From assembly GCA_009720755.1 (NCBI GenBank), contig WNKV01000004.1:1-64000 (forward strand): a stretch of 64,000 nucleotides of DNA, read 5' to 3'. Every line of letters begins with the position of its first letter. Positions within the stretch are counted from its first letter, which is position 1. The stretch is from Rhodoplanes serenus (GTDB lineage Bacteria > Pseudomonadota > Alphaproteobacteria > Rhizobiales > Xanthobacteraceae). The position numbers were made by a program, and so were the translations under genes. A model generated the notes under the pieces. That model saw only the letters and a list, made by a program, of their open reading frames with translations. It was not told the origin of the DNA and ran no database searches. Shown piece by piece: positions 11,817 through 21,559 of the stretch.

Positions 11817-12023
11817 GGCGGTCTCCTCGGATTATGGACGGCGGCGCTGACGGCCGGCCTTGGGCGGGTGTCGCATTATAGGGGGAAGCCGGAGCGCGGC
11901 GAAAGGCGGCGCGGCGGCGGGACGCCGGACGGAACGTCCGACTCGCCGAGGCGTTGACGGGCGATCGAGACGCCGGCGCGGCGTCCGGGCGGGAGCCGGA
12001 CAAGGCCGTCGAGGGAGGCGCAG

Positions 12024-12698
12024 ATGCAGCACCGTGGCCTGGCTCGGAGTGTGGTTCGCAGTGGGGTTCGGGGTGTGAGTTGGGTCGTGGCCGCAGCCGC
12101 GCTGACGCTCGCCGGCCTGGTCACGATGCCGGCGGCCGCCCAGCCTGCCGGCGCCCCGCCGGCGCCGGAGTTCGCCGCGCCCGAGCCCCCGGATGGGGCC
12201 CCGGATGATTCCCCAGGTTCTGCCGAGGCGGGACGCGCCGCCGCGGCGAGCCGCGGCCCGACGGTCGGGCTCGACAATCCGGGCTGGGCGGTATTCACCG
12301 ACCGCGCCGGCACCCGCGTCGACTACCCGTCCAACATCTTCACGGTCGAGCTGGGGCCGGCCCGCCGCGGCGCGGGGGTGGAGCTCGGATCGGCGGACGG
12401 CCGCGCCCGGCTGATGGTCTATGTCGAGCCCAACGCGGAGAATCACTCGCCGGCGCGCTTCGTCCGCAGCAATCTCCGCGTCCCCGCCAGCGCCATCGAC
12501 TATCGCCGCATCACCGACCGCTTCTTCGCAGTATCGGGCGTCGCCGACGACGACATATTCTACAGTCGATGCAACTTTCCGGCGCGGGCGGCAGGCCCGA
12601 TGCACTGTATCTACATTGCATACCCGAGATCCGAAGAACGCGCTTGGGACGCCATCGTGACCCGGATCAGCCTGTCGTTACGGGCGCCACGCAACTGA
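12024..12698 (+). CDS. Secreted hypothetical protein
   Basis: A 224-residue protein with a signal peptide (hydrophobic core about 18-38, cleavage near AAAQP), then a Pro/Ala-rich low-complexity linker (about 40-80) and a compact domain of about 135 residues. The domain starts around WAVFTDRAGTRVDYPSNIFTV and has two Cys (SRCNFP and MHCIY) that could form a disulfide in the periplasm. GGGAGG stands six bases before the ATG, so expression is likely. I cannot name a function. Confidence 0.75.
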   Translation: MQHRGLARSVVRSGVRGVSWVVAAAALTLAGLVTMPAAAQPAGAPPAPEFAAPEPPDGAPDDSPGSAEAGRAAAASRGPTVGLDNPGWAVFTDRAGTRVDYPSNIFTVELGPARRGAGVELGSADGRARLMVYVEPNAENHSPARFVRSNLRVPASAIDYRRITDRFFAVSGVADDDIFYSRCNFPARAAGPMHCIYIAYPRSEERAWDAIVTRISLSLRAPRN

Positions 12699-12863
12699 TC
12701 GCGCTGCGGCTTGGTGTGTCTGACCGCGTCATGCGCGCGTCTCGCGTACGTGCAGCGCACCGCAACTCTTGCGCCTGCGCAAATATCCCCATGAGACGGG
12801 ATGTCGCGTGTCAGGAATTCTACACGTTCTCGCAGCGGGAACGCCGTGTTAGAAAGCACATCG

Positions 12864-13277
12864 ATGCGTCGTCTCCCCGACGGTGCATGTGTGACGACGG
12901 ACCCCCTACTCGAAATCAGCAAGGCAATGGAACCGCTTTACGATCGCCAGGGCCGCGTGCGGGCCTGGCTCCAGGAAGAGCACGGCCGCATCATCAGCCT
13001 CCAGGGCTGTCATCTCGCCTCCATCGAGGGGCACAGCGTCTATGATCGCTTCGGCCAGCACATCGGCTGGTGGAAGAACGGCCATATGCGCAACTCGCGA
13101 GGCGCCGTGGTGGTGTGGGCCGCCGATGCCTTCGGGCTCGGCGTGATTCGCCCGCCGCTGCTGCCGCCGCCGGCCGAGCCCACCGCTCCGCACGTCGCCG
13201 CCACTTGGCAGACCCGTTCGACGCCGCCGGCGCATCCGGCCCGCAGCGCCTCCTGGGCCGTCGAATTCCCGTTCTGA
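12864..13277 (+). CDS. Beta-flower-like repeat protein, hypothetical
   Basis: The conserved core is about 60 residues starting at MEPLYDRQGRVRAWL (ATG at 12927). It contains repeated YDR-x-G-x-hydrophobic-x-W elements (LYDRQGRVRAW, VYDRFGQHIGWWKNGH), and I recognise it as resembling small '4-fold beta flower' proteins. A Pro-rich tail (about 40 residues) follows. The start is uncertain: in-frame ATGs at 12801, 12864 and 12927 all have poor ribosome sites. Sequence before 12927 has codon use unlike the core, so the shortest form may be real. Function unknown. Confidence 0.6.
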   Translation: MRRLPDGACVTTDPLLEISKAMEPLYDRQGRVRAWLQEEHGRIISLQGCHLASIEGHSVYDRFGQHIGWWKNGHMRNSRGAVVVWAADAFGLGVIRPPLLPPPAEPTAPHVAATWQTRSTPPAHPARSASWAVEFPF

Positions 13278-13435
13278 TTCGGTTCGGACGGCCTGCGCAT
13301 CTCGCGCGCCCGCGGTGAGCCACCGCGCCGCCGCGCCTCGTCTCCGACATGATCGGTCGCCTCGCGCGCGTTTCGCGCCACGATGCGCCGTGCGCATCTG
13401 CGCCGGCGCAACATCGTGCGCGGCGGCCGCGCTGA

Positions 13436-14746
13436 TCAGAGGATGAAGCGGCTGAGATCGGCGTTCTTGGCGAGATCGGCCACGCGGCTGTTCACATAGT
13501 CGCCGTCGATCGTCAGCGTGTCGCCCGACTTGTCGGGCGCCGTGAAGGAGATCTCGTCGAGCACCCGCTCCATCACGGTCTGCAACCGGCGGGCCCCGAT
13601 GTTCTCGACGGTGGCGTTCACCGAAACGGCGACATCCGCGATGGCGTCGATCGCGCTCTCCTGGAAGTCGAGCGTCACGCCCTCGGTCGCCATCAGGGCG
13701 ACGTACTGCTTGATCAGCGACGCCTCGGTCTCGGTGAGGATGCGGCGGAAGTCGTCGCGCGTCAGCGCCTTCAACTCGACCCGGATGGGCAGCCGGCCTT
13801 GCAGCTCCGGCAGCAGATCGGACGGCTTGGCCAGATGGAAGGCGCCCGACGCGATGAACAGGATGTGGTCGGTCTTCACCGTGCCGTGCTTGGTCGACAC
13901 CGAGGTGCCCTCGATCAGCGGCAGCAGGTCGCGCTGCACGCCCTCGCGCGACACGTCGGCACCGCCGCGGTTCTCGCGGGCGCAGATCTTGTCGATCTCG
14001 TCGAGGAACACGATGCCGTTGTTCTCGACCGCCCGGATCGCCTCCTGCACCAGCTGATCCTGATCGAGCAGCTTGTCGGATTCCTCGGCGATCAGGATGT
14101 CGTAGGACTCCTTCACGGTCACCCGGCGCGTCTTGGTGCGGCCGGCGCCGAGCTTGCCGAAGATGTCGCCGAGCGACACGGCGCCCATCTGAGCGCCCGG
14201 CATGCCGGGAATATCGAACATCGGCATGCCACCGCCGCCGCCCGCCTGCACCTCGATCTCGATCTCGCGGTCGTCCATCTCGCCGGCCCGCACCTTCCTG
14301 CGGAACGTCTCCTTGGTGGAGGCGGACGCATTGGCGCCGACCAGCGCATCGACGACGCGGTCCTCGGCGGCGAGATGCGCCCGCGCCGCGACGTCCTTGC
14401 GCTTGCGCTCGCGGGTCAGCGCGATGCCGACCTCGACGAGATCGCGGACGATCTGCTCGACGTCGCGGCCCACATAGCCGACCTCGGTGAATTTGGTCGC
14501 CTCCACCTTGATGAACGGCGCCCCGGCCAGCCGGGCGAGGCGGCGCGAGATCTCGGTCTTGCCGACGCCGGTCGGGCCGATCATCAGGATGTTCTTCGGC
14601 ATCACCTCCTCGCGCAGCTTCTCGTCGAGCTGCAACCGCCGCCAGCGGTTGCGCAGCGCGATGGCGACGGCACGCTTGGCGTCGTGCTGGCCGATGATGA
14701 AGCGGTCGAGTTCGGAGACGATTTCGCGGGGCGAGAAGTCGGTCAT
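13436..14746 (-). CDS. hslU: HslU ATPase of the HslUV protease
   Basis: AAA+ unfoldase (ClpY) that feeds substrates to the HslV peptidase. The 436 residues have the N-terminal [16 protein letters not shown] motif, Walker A GPTGVGKT (57-64), Walker [10 protein letters not shown] (about 243-251) and the C-terminal tail LSRFIL that inserts into HslV. Its ATG overlaps the stop of the GNAT gene in ATGA, making hslV-GNAT-hslU one coupled unit. Confidence 0.97.
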   Translation of the reverse strand: MTDFSPREIVSELDRFIIGQHDAKRAVAIALRNRWRRLQLDEKLREEVMPKNILMIGPTGVGKTEISRRLARLAGAPFIKVEATKFTEVGYVGRDVEQIVRDLVEVGIALTRERKRKDVAARAHLAAEDRVVDALVGANASASTKETFRRKVRAGEMDDREIEIEVQAGGGGGMPMFDIPGMPGAQMGAVSLGDIFGKLGAGRTKTRRVTVKESYDILIAEESDKLLDQDQLVQEAIRAVENNGIVFLDEIDKICARENRGGADVSREGVQRDLLPLIEGTSVSTKHGTVKTDHILFIASGAFHLAKPSDLLPELQGRLPIRVELKALTRDDFRRILTETEASLIKQYVALMATEGVTLDFQESAIDAIADVAVSVNATVENIGARRLQTVMERVLDEISFTAPDKSGDTLTIDGDYVNSRVADLAKNADLSRFIL

Positions 14747-15228
14747 GGGTCGCGTACCATCAGGAGCGCCGGGCCGTCCGGCGTGTCGACCACGCGGTCG
14801 CGGCGGAAGCCGGCCTTTTCATAAGCGCGGATCGCGCGCGGATTGTCGGGGTCGGGATCGGTGACGACGCGCGGCACGCCGCGCGCCAGGAGATCGTCGG
14901 AGAACTGCCGCACGAAGGCGGAGCCGTGGCCGCGCCCGAGCATGTCGGGCTCGCCGATCGACTGGTCGATGCCGCGCGTCCCCGCCGGCTGCGGCCCGAA
15001 GCCCTCGTTCCAGACGCCGAGCCGGTAGCACTGGATGTAGGCGAACGGCCGCCCGCCGGCGAGCACCAGGAACTGGTCCATGTCGGGATGATCGAGATCG
15101 GAAGCGACCAGCGCGAGCTGCTCCTCCGGGTCGCCCCACCATTCGCGGACGTGTGGCCGCACCAGCCAGGTCGCCATCAGCGGCAGGTCGGCGGCTGTGA
15201 ACGGACGGAACTGGTAGGGCTCAGCCAA
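14743..15228 (-). CDS. GNAT acetyltransferase, AAC(6')-like
   Basis: A 161-residue GNAT-fold enzyme. The segments [46 protein letters not shown] and [13 protein letters not shown] match the subgroup that includes aminoglycoside 6'-N-acetyltransferases and siderophore-type acetyltransferases. Chromosomal members often act on unknown amines and need not give drug resistance. It begins with TTG, eight bases inside hslV, and its stop overlaps hslU, so it is embedded in the hslVU operon. This gene order is known in Hyphomicrobiales, but a functional link to the protease is not established. Confidence 0.85.
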   Translation of the reverse strand: MAEPYQFRPFTAADLPLMATWLVRPHVREWWGDPEEQLALVASDLDHPDMDQFLVLAGGRPFAYIQCYRLGVWNEGFGPQPAGTRGIDQSIGEPDMLGRGHGSAFVRQFSDDLLARGVPRVVTDPDPDNPRAIRAYEKAGFRRDRVVDTPDGPALLMVRDP

Positions 15229-15787
15229 CCGGCAGGGTCTCGATGGTCAGGTTGCCATTCGTGTAGACGCAGATGTCGGCGGCGATCTGGAGCGAGCGGC
15301 GCACGATGGTCTCGGCGTCGAGATCGGTGTCGATGAGCGCCCGGGCGGCGGCCAGCGCGTAGTTGCCGCCGGAGCCGATGCCGACGACGCCGTTCTCGGG
15401 CTCCAGCACGTCGCCATTGCCGGTCAGCACCAGCGAGATCTTCGGGTCGGCGACGATCATCATGGCTTCGAGCCGGCGCAGGTAGCGGTCGGTGCGCCAG
15501 TCCTTGGCCAGCTCGACCGACGCCCGCATGAGCTGGCCCGGATACTGCTCGAGCTTGGCCTCCAGCCGCTCGAACAGCGTAAAGGCGTCGGCGGTGGCGC
15601 CGGCGAAGCCGCCGATGACGTCGCCCTTGGCGAGCCGGCGGACTTTTCGCGCATTGGCCTTGACGATGGTCTGGCCGATGGAGACCTGGCCGTCGCCGCC
15701 GACCGCGACGATGCCGCCCTTGCGGACCGTCACGATGGTGGTGCCGTGCCAGGACGGAAGCTCGGAGCGGGCGGAATCGGATTGCAT
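15221..15787 (-). CDS. hslV: HslV peptidase of the HslUV protease
   Basis: Proteasome beta-like threonine peptidase (ClpQ). Of 188 residues from the ATG at 15787, the first dozen or so are a propeptide: processing before Thr in [12 protein letters not shown] exposes the catalytic N-terminal threonine. Further motifs are [27 protein letters not shown] and [15 protein letters not shown] longer in-frame start at 15841 would add 18 residues with no family support. First gene of hslV-GNAT-hslU. Confidence 0.96.
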   Translation of the reverse strand: MQSDSARSELPSWHGTTIVTVRKGGIVAVGGDGQVSIGQTIVKANARKVRRLAKGDVIGGFAGATADAFTLFERLEAKLEQYPGQLMRASVELAKDWRTDRYLRRLEAMMIVADPKISLVLTGNGDVLEPENGVVGIGSGGNYALAAARALIDTDLDAETIVRRSLQIAADICVYTNGNLTIETLPVG

Positions 15788-15871
15788 CGGAAATGAAACC
15801 TCGTGACGCCCTGATTTAGGAACCGCCCGGCCGCATTGCAACGCGGCGGGACGGCACGGCCGTTGAAGCCG

Positions 15872-16027
15872 TCACCTCTCCCGCTGCCGGGGAGAGGTGA
15901 GGGCGGCGCGAAACGCCAAAGCGCGGCGGGTGAGGGGGCGCCGCGTTCGAGCCGAAACGCTCCTCACCCGGAGTCCTCGCTTCCGCTCGGCCTCCGACCT
16001 CTCCCCGCCAGCGGGGAGAGGTGAGGG
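15872..16027. repeat. Composite hairpin repeat between hslV and hisB
   Basis: Two near-perfect hairpins of the CCTCTCCC(C)...GGGGAGAGG type (15872-15900 and 15997-16025), each followed by TGAGGGCGGC. Between them lies a GGGTGAGGGGGCGCCG stretch that matches, inverted, a CTCACCCGG segment. The same building blocks return at 18.05-18.2 kb and 44.84 kb. This is a dispersed intergenic repeat family typical of Bradyrhizobium-like genomes. It fills most of the 385-base gap between hslV and hisB. Confidence 0.85.
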
Positions 16028-16172
16028 CGGCGGCCGGCGCACCTTGGCCCTCCGGCGTCCACCGCAGTGGCGAAACCCCGACCGGCCTGATAAAAGGCCC
16101 GCGGTTCCAACACCGTCGCGCCGCGGCCTCCCGCCCGGCCCGACCCGGCCGCCGGGCCAGAAGGCGTGCTCC

Positions 16173-16766
16173 ATGCGCACCGCAACCGTGACGCGCACCA
16201 CCAAGGAAACCGACGTCGAGGTCTCGGTCGATCTCGACGGCACCGGGACGTCGTCGATCGACACCGGGGTCGGCTTCCTCGACCACATGCTCGACCTGCT
16301 GTCGCGGCATTCGCGCATCGATCTCGCCGTCCGCGCCAAGGGCGACCTGCATATCGACCAGCACCACACGGTCGAGGACGTCGGCATCACGCTCGGCCAG
16401 GCGATCCGCCGGGCGCTCGGCGACATGAAGGGAATCACCCGCTACGCCGACGTCCACATGCCTATGGACGAGGCGCTGACGCGGGTGGCCATCGACATCT
16501 CGGGCCGCCCCTTCCTGGTGTTCCGCACCGGCTTCCACCACAGCAAGATCGGCACCTTCGACACCGAGCTGGTGCGCGAGTGGTTCCAGGCGTTCGCCAT
16601 GAATGCCGGCGTCACCCTGCATGTGGAGACGCTGTACGGCGACAACGACCACCATATATCCGAGTCCTGCTTCAAGGGGCTCGCCCGGGTGCTGCGGACC
16701 GCGGTGGCGATCGATCCGCGGGCCAAGGGCGAGGTCCCGTCGACCAAGGGGACGCTCGGCGGCTGA
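16173..16766 (+). CDS. hisB: Imidazoleglycerol-phosphate dehydratase
   Basis: Converts imidazole glycerol phosphate to imidazole acetol phosphate (step 6 of histidine synthesis). The protein has 197 residues and is monofunctional, without the HisB-N phosphatase domain of enteric bacteria. The metal-binding motifs [24 protein letters not shown] and [13 protein letters not shown] are intact. First gene of the his run on the plus strand; 75 bases separate it from the DUF2628 gene. Confidence 0.97.
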   Translation: MRTATVTRTTKETDVEVSVDLDGTGTSSIDTGVGFLDHMLDLLSRHSRIDLAVRAKGDLHIDQHHTVEDVGITLGQAIRRALGDMKGITRYADVHMPMDEALTRVAIDISGRPFLVFRTGFHHSKIGTFDTELVREWFQAFAMNAGVTLHVETLYGDNDHHISESCFKGLARVLRTAVAIDPRAKGEVPSTKGTLGG

Positions 16767-16841
16767 TCGGCGCCGCCCCGCCGGCCGGACGCCTGGTCCG
16801 GACGGCGGCGCAGCGCGAGCCCGCGACCTTCACGAGGACGG

Positions 16842-17351
16842 ATGATGGCGGTTTATGCGGTGCTGGAGCCCCCTGCCCGGCCGGACGGCCAGCCGGTCGA
16901 TCTCGACCGTGTGCAGCTCGTGCCGGACGGCTTCTCCTGGGGTGCCTTCCTGTTCGGTCCGCTGTGGATGCTGTGGCACCGGCTGTGGCTGGTGCTGCTG
17001 GGGTGGCTCGCCGTGACGGCCGCCCTCGCGGTGGCGCAGGGGCTGCTCGGCGTGTCGGGCAACGGCCGGCTGGTGGTGGCGGCCCTGGTGGCCCTGCTGG
17101 TCGGCCTCGAAGCCGGCATGCTGCGGCGCTGGACGCTGCGGCGCGCCGGCTGGCGCGACCACGGCATCGTGGTGGCCGACGATGTCGAGGCGGCCGAGCA
17201 ACGCTATTTCGTCCGTGCCACCCGCGAGCGCGACGCCGCCGCGGTGCCGCCGTACGAGGCCGATCGTGGCCCCCTCACCGCTCCGCGGGCCACGCCGCCC
17301 GGCCGGGGCGGCGTGCTCGGCCTGTTCCCGCTGCCGGGGGGCGGCCGATGA
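16842..17351 (+). CDS. DUF2628 domain membrane protein
   Basis: A 169-residue inner-membrane protein with two or three helices (about residues 30-90). The typical DUF2628 entry [24 protein letters not shown] is present; the Pro-rich C-terminal tail is cytoplasmic or disordered. Two ATGs stand in tandem after GAGG. Its stop overlaps the hisH start in ATGA, so it is translated with the histidine genes. This position between hisB and hisH is recurrent in Rhizobiales; the function is unknown. Confidence 0.9.
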   Translation: MMAVYAVLEPPARPDGQPVDLDRVQLVPDGFSWGAFLFGPLWMLWHRLWLVLLGWLAVTAALAVAQGLLGVSGNGRLVVAALVALLVGLEAGMLRRWTLRRAGWRDHGIVVADDVEAAEQRYFVRATRERDAAAVPPYEADRGPLTAPRATPPGRGGVLGLFPLPGGGR

Positions 17352-17998
17352 CCGTCGCCATCGTCGACTACGGCTCCGGCAACCTGCACTCGGCCGCCAA
17401 GGCGTTCGAGCGGGCGGCGCGCGAGAGCGGCCACGACCAGCCGATCCTGGTGACGCGCGACCCCGACGCGGTACGCCGCGCCGACCGCATCGTGCTGCCC
17501 GGCGTCGGCGCCTTCGCGGACTGCCGCCGCGGCCTCGACGCGGTGCCCGGCATGGTCGACGCGCTGACCGAGGCGGTGCGCCGCGGCGGCCGCCCGTTCC
17601 TCGGCATCTGCGTCGGCATGCAGCTCATGGCGGAGCGCGGCCGCGAGCATGTGGTGACGGAGGGGCTCGGCTGGATTCCCGGCGAGGTCGACCGCATCAC
17701 CCCGGCGGACCCCGGCCTCAAGATCCCGCACATGGGCTGGAACACCCTCGATGCGCGCCGGCCGCACCCGCTGCTCGACGGCATCCCGACCGGCCCGGAC
17801 GGGCTGCACGCCTATTTTGTCCACAGCTACCACCTGGCTGTCGCCGATCCCGGCGACCTCGTGGCGCAGGCCGACTATGGCGGCCCGGTCACCGCGATCG
17901 TCGGCCGCGACACCGTGGCCGGCACCCAGTTTCACCCCGAGAAGAGCCAGCGGCTCGGCCTCGCCCTGATCGCCAACTTTCTGAAGTGGACGCCGTGA
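17348..17998 (+). CDS. hisH: Imidazole glycerol phosphate synthase, glutaminase subunit
   Basis: Class I glutamine amidotransferase that supplies ammonia through HisF for imidazole ring formation. The 216 residues include the nucleophile C88 in [10 protein letters not shown], the oxyanion segment PGVGAFADC and the His/Glu of the triad in [10 protein letters not shown]. The ATG overlaps the DUF2628 stop. Separated from hisA by a 217-base repeat element. Confidence 0.97.
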   Translation: MTVAIVDYGSGNLHSAAKAFERAARESGHDQPILVTRDPDAVRRADRIVLPGVGAFADCRRGLDAVPGMVDALTEAVRRGGRPFLGICVGMQLMAERGREHVVTEGLGWIPGEVDRITPADPGLKIPHMGWNTLDARRPHPLLDGIPTGPDGLHAYFVHSYHLAVADPGDLVAQADYGGPVTAIVGRDTVAGTQFHPEKSQRLGLALIANFLKWTP

Positions 17999-18045
17999 TC
18001 CAGACGAGTTCCCGTTTACCGGGCTTGCGGCAGGCGGCCCTTTTT

Positions 18046-18195
18046 CCCTCTCCCCGTTTACGGGGAGAGGGTGGCTCGCCGCGTAGCGGCGAGTCGGGTG
18101 AGGGGGCGCTTCCGTATCCACGAGACGCCCCCTCACCCGACGTCCGCGCTGATCGCGCGAACGTCGACCTCTCTCCGCGCGCGGAGAGAGGTGAA
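18046..18195. repeat. Composite hairpin repeat between hisH and hisA
   Basis: Three stem-loops in a row: CCCTCTCCCCGT/ACGGGGAGAGGG (18046-18071), GTGAGGGGGCG/CGCCCCCTCAC (about 18098-18136) and CCTCTCTCCGCG/CGCGGAGAGAGG (about 18168-18192). It is of the same family as the elements at 15.9 and 44.8 kb. It lies inside the histidine operon and could affect mRNA stability or partial termination there. Confidence 0.85.
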
Positions 18196-18215
18196 GAACG
18201 CAGCGGAGTCCGCCC

Positions 18216-18959
18216 GTGATTCTGTTTCCCGCCATCGATCTGAAGGATGGGCTCGCCGTACGCCTGGAGCAGGGCGACATGGCGCGCGCCACCATCTTCA
18301 ACCGCGATCCGGCCGAGCAGGCCCGTCTGTTCGAGGAGACCGGCTTCCGCTACCTGCATCTCGTCGATCTCGACGGCGCCTTCGCGGGACGGCCCGTCAA
18401 CACCGCGGCGGTCGAGCGGATTCTGGAGACGGTGTCGATCCCGGTGCAGCTCGGCGGCGGCATCCGCGACCTCGCCACCATCGAGGGCTGGCTGACCGAG
18501 GGCATCGACCGGGTGATCATCGGCACCGCGGCGGTGCGCGACCCGGAGCTGGTGAAGGATGCGGCGCGCCGCTTTCCCGGCCGGGTGGCGGTCGGGCTCG
18601 ACGCCCGCGGCGGCCGCGTCGCGGTCGAGGGCTGGGCGGCGGTGTCGGACCTGCCGGTGCTCGATCTCGCCCGCCGCTTCGAGGACGCCGGCGTCGCCGC
18701 CATCATCTACACCGAGATCAGCCGCGACGGCATGCTGACCGGGCTCGACCTCGACGGCACCATCGCGCTCGCCGAGGCGATCTCGATCCCGGTCATCGCC
18801 TCGGGGGGGCTCGGCTCCATGGCCGACATCGAGAAGCTGACCGCGCCGCGGGCCAGAAAGCTCGCCGGCGCGATCGCCGGCCGCGCCCTCTATGACGGCC
18901 GGCTCGATCCCAAGAAGGCGCTGGCCATGCTGGCGGCCGCCGAGGGAGCCGTGCCATGA
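18216..18959 (+). CDS. hisA: ProFAR isomerase
   Basis: 1-(5-phosphoribosyl)-5-[(5-phosphoribosylamino)methylideneamino]imidazole-4-carboxamide isomerase, a TIM barrel. The 247 residues carry the catalytic Asp in FPAIDLKDG and the second in [12 protein letters not shown], plus GGGIRD and ASGGLGS phosphate-binding loops. Starts with GTG after GGAG. The stop overlaps the cupin gene's ATG in ATGA. Confidence 0.97.
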   Translation: MILFPAIDLKDGLAVRLEQGDMARATIFNRDPAEQARLFEETGFRYLHLVDLDGAFAGRPVNTAAVERILETVSIPVQLGGGIRDLATIEGWLTEGIDRVIIGTAAVRDPELVKDAARRFPGRVAVGLDARGGRVAVEGWAAVSDLPVLDLARRFEDAGVAAIIYTEISRDGMLTGLDLDGTIALAEAISIPVIASGGLGSMADIEKLTAPRARKLAGAIAGRALYDGRLDPKKALAMLAAAEGAVP

Positions 18960-19360
18960 CGGTCGCCGTTCCGGCGACGGACGCCGTCCCAGCACCCGGC
19001 ACCCCGCCGGCCCCCGGCGAGCCGCGCTATGTGGTCGCCGATCTCGCCGCGATCCCGCCGGTGCCCTGCCCGTGCGGCGAGGCGCGGCGCGCCTTCGCGA
19101 CGCCCGACAACACGGTGGCGACCCTGCACATCACCGACATCACGGCCGATGCCCGCACCCACTATCACAAGGCCATGACGGAGATTTACTTCGTCCTGGA
19201 GGGCGAAGGCGTGCTGGAGGTGGACGGCGACCGCGTGCCGCTGAAGCCCTACACCAGCGTGATGATCAAGCCGGGCTGCCGCCACCGCGCGGTCGGCCGG
19301 CTGCGCATCGTCAACATCCCGATCCCGGCCTTCGATCCCGCCGACGAGTGGTTCGACTGA
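18956..19360 (+). CDS. Cupin domain protein within the his operon
   Basis: A 134-residue single-domain cupin. Motif 1 is recognisable around [24 protein letters not shown] (two His and a Glu as likely metal ligands), and motif 2 around [23 protein letters not shown]. Many small cupins act as dioxygenases, isomerases or sugar-binding proteins; nothing here fixes the reaction. It overlaps hisA by four bases and sits 49 bases before hisF, so it is co-transcribed with histidine genes. Confidence 0.82.
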   Translation: MTVAVPATDAVPAPGTPPAPGEPRYVVADLAAIPPVPCPCGEARRAFATPDNTVATLHITDITADARTHYHKAMTEIYFVLEGEGVLEVDGDRVPLKPYTSVMIKPGCRHRAVGRLRIVNIPIPAFDPADEWFD

Positions 19361-19409
19361 CGGCGCCCGGCCGCGCCCGCGGGCCGGCCGGTGCGCGAGA
19401 CCCGCACCG

Positions 19410-20201
19410 ATGTTCAAGGTCCGCGTCATCCCCTGCCTCGACGTCAAGGACGGCCGTGTCGTCAAAGGCGTCAACTTCGTCGATCTTCGCGACGCCGGCG
19501 ATCCGGTGGAGGCGGCGATCGCCTACGACGCCGCCGGCGCCGACGAGCTGTGCTTCCTCGACATCACGGCGAGCCACGAGAACCGCGGCACCATCCTGGA
19601 CGTGGTCCGCCGCACCGCGGAAGCCTGCTTCATGCCGCTGACGGTCGGCGGCGGCGTTCGCACCGTCGACGACATCCGGGTGCTGCTGCAATCGGGCGCC
19701 GACAAGGTGTCGATCAACACCGCCGCGGTGGCGAACCGCGGCTTCGTCCGCGAGGCGGCCGAGAAGTTCGGCAGCCAGTGCATCGTGGTGGCGATCGACG
19801 CCAAGCGGGTCGCCGGGCCGGGCAGCGCCGCTCCGGGCGAGCCCGACCGCTGGGAGATCTTCACCCATGGGGGCCGCAAGCCGACCGGCCTCGACGCGGT
19901 CGCCTATGCGCGCGAGGTGGTGGCGCTGGGGGCCGGCGAGATCCTGCTCACCTCGATGGACCGCGACGGCACCCGGGCCGGGTTCGACATCCCGCTCACC
20001 CGCGCCATCGCGGACGCCGTGCCGGTGCCGGTGATCGCCTCCGGCGGCGTGGGCAACCTCGATCATCTGGTGGACGGCATCCGCGACGGCCACGCCACCG
20101 CGGTGCTGGCCGCCTCGATCTTCCACTTCGGCGAGCATTCGATCCGCGAGGCCAAGCTCCACATGGCCCGGGCCGGCCTGCCGATGCGGCTAGACCCCTA
20201 A
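19410..20201 (+). CDS. hisF: Imidazole glycerol phosphate synthase, cyclase subunit
   Basis: TIM-barrel partner of HisH that closes the imidazole ring and releases AICAR. The 263 residues have the catalytic Asp pair in [17 protein letters not shown] and [13 protein letters not shown], and phosphate loops GGGVRT and ASGGVGN. Length is normal. Confidence 0.97.
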   Translation: MFKVRVIPCLDVKDGRVVKGVNFVDLRDAGDPVEAAIAYDAAGADELCFLDITASHENRGTILDVVRRTAEACFMPLTVGGGVRTVDDIRVLLQSGADKVSINTAAVANRGFVREAAEKFGSQCIVVAIDAKRVAGPGSAAPGEPDRWEIFTHGGRKPTGLDAVAYAREVVALGAGEILLTSMDRDGTRAGFDIPLTRAIADAVPVPVIASGGVGNLDHLVDGIRDGHATAVLAASIFHFGEHSIREAKLHMARAGLPMRLDP

Positions 20202-20237
20202 CTCGAAACGGATTTTCCCTCACCACGGAAGCGCCCG

Positions 20238-20561
20238 ATGACCGGCTTCACCCTGCACGACCTCGAGCGCCGGATCGCCGAGCGCGCCGCCGCCTCGGCC
20301 GAGATCTCCTACACCCGCAAGCTCCTCGACCGTGGGGCCGCCCACTGCGCCCGCAAGCTCGGCGAGGAGGCCATCGAGGTGGTGCTCGCCGGTGCAGGGG
20401 AGACCCGCGAGCGAGTCATCGCGGAAGCAGCGGATCTCATGTACCATTTGCTCGTCCTGCTGAAGGCGCGCGACGTCCGGCTCGCCGAGGTGGAGGCGGA
20501 GCTCGAGTCCCGGACCGCACAGTCCGGCCTCGCCGAAAAGGCATCGAGGAAGGATGTCTGA
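20238..20561 (+). CDS. hisE: Phosphoribosyl-ATP pyrophosphatase
   Basis: Hydrolyses phosphoribosyl-ATP to phosphoribosyl-AMP in step 2 of histidine synthesis. The 107 residues are all-alpha MazG-like, with the metal-binding [12 protein letters not shown] and [13 protein letters not shown] motifs. hisI is not adjacent, so the PRA-CH activity is encoded elsewhere. The last eight bases overlap coaA. Confidence 0.95.
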   Translation: MTGFTLHDLERRIAERAAASAEISYTRKLLDRGAAHCARKLGEEAIEVVLAGAGETRERVIAEAADLMYHLLVLLKARDVRLAEVEAELESRTAQSGLAEKASRKDV

Positions 20562-21531
20562 TCCCATGGACCAGCTCGTCGCGCCACGCACGGACAATCA
20601 TCTCTCGCCCTACCGGGTGTTCTCGCGCGACGACTGGGCGGCGCTGCGCGAGGACACGCCGATGACGCTGGAGCCGGACGAGGTGATCCGGCTGCGCTCG
20701 GTCCACGACCGCCTCGACATCCCCGAGATCGAGGAAATCTATCTGCCGCTGTCGCGCCTGCTGTCGCTCTATGTCGCCGCCACCCAGCGGCTGTTCCGGG
20801 CCCAGCAGCGATTTCTCAACACCGTCGACGCCAAGGTCCCCTACGTGATCGGCGTCGCCGGCTCGGTGGCGGCCGGCAAGTCGACCACGGCGCGCGTGCT
20901 GCAAGCCCTGCTGGCGCGCTGGCCCAATGTTCCGAAGGTCGATCTCGTCACCACCGACGGCTTCCTGTTCCCCAACGCGGTGTTGGAGCAGGAGGGCCTG
21001 ATGGACAAGAAGGGCTTTCCGGAAAGCTACGACCTGTCGGCGCTGCTGCGCTTCCTGTCGCACATCAAGGCGGGCCGCCGGCCGGTGCGGGCGCCGGTCT
21101 ACTCGCACCTCGTCTACGACGTGGTGCCGAACGACTGGATCGAGATCGACCGGCCCGACATCCTGATCGTCGAGGGCGTCAACGTGCTCCAGACCGGCCG
21201 CCCCCCGAAGGACGGCAAGGCGATCCCGTTCGTCTCCGACTTCTTCGACTTCTCGATCTACATCGATGCCGACGAGGAGGTGCTGCGGCACTGGTACGTG
21301 AAGCGCTTCCTGGCGCTGCGCACCACCGCGTTCCGCGATCCGAAATCCTATTTCCGCCGCTACTCGCAGCTCACCGACGAGCAGGCGATCGGCATGGCGA
21401 CCGACATCTGGTCGCGGATCAACCTGGTCAATCTCCAGGAGAACATCCTGCCAACTCGGCAGCGCGCCGACCTCATCCTGAAGAAGGGCGAGACCCACCG
21501 CATCGCCGAGGTGGCGCTGCGCCGGCTGTGA
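20554..21531 (+). CDS. coaA: Type I pantothenate kinase
   Basis: Phosphorylates pantothenate in the first and feedback-controlled step of coenzyme A synthesis. The 325 residues have the P-loop GSVAAGKS (103-110), the TTDGFLFPN motif and the C-terminal YFRRYSQL and [17 protein letters not shown] segments of bacterial CoaA. The ATG follows AGGAAGG and overlaps hisE by eight bases. hisE-coaA coupling is a recurrent Rhizobiales order and probably reflects operon history rather than shared chemistry. Confidence 0.96.
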   Translation: MSDPMDQLVAPRTDNHLSPYRVFSRDDWAALREDTPMTLEPDEVIRLRSVHDRLDIPEIEEIYLPLSRLLSLYVAATQRLFRAQQRFLNTVDAKVPYVIGVAGSVAAGKSTTARVLQALLARWPNVPKVDLVTTDGFLFPNAVLEQEGLMDKKGFPESYDLSALLRFLSHIKAGRRPVRAPVYSHLVYDVVPNDWIEIDRPDILIVEGVNVLQTGRPPKDGKAIPFVSDFFDFSIYIDADEEVLRHWYVKRFLALRTTAFRDPKSYFRRYSQLTDEQAIGMATDIWSRINLVNLQENILPTRQRADLILKKGETHRIAEVALRRL

Positions 21532-21559
21532 GTCGCGCTGCGTCCCGGACCGCGACGGC

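Noticed and set aside
11832-12605. 257-residue minus-strand frame
   Set aside because: Antisense to the secreted protein at 12024-12698, which has a signal peptide and a strong ribosome site.
15872-18195. Insertion sequence
   Set aside because: Only palindromic repeats are present; there is no transposase gene or remnant on either strand.
19391-20665. 424-residue frame overlapping hisF and hisE
   Set aside because: Out of frame with the clearly conserved hisF and hisE proteins.
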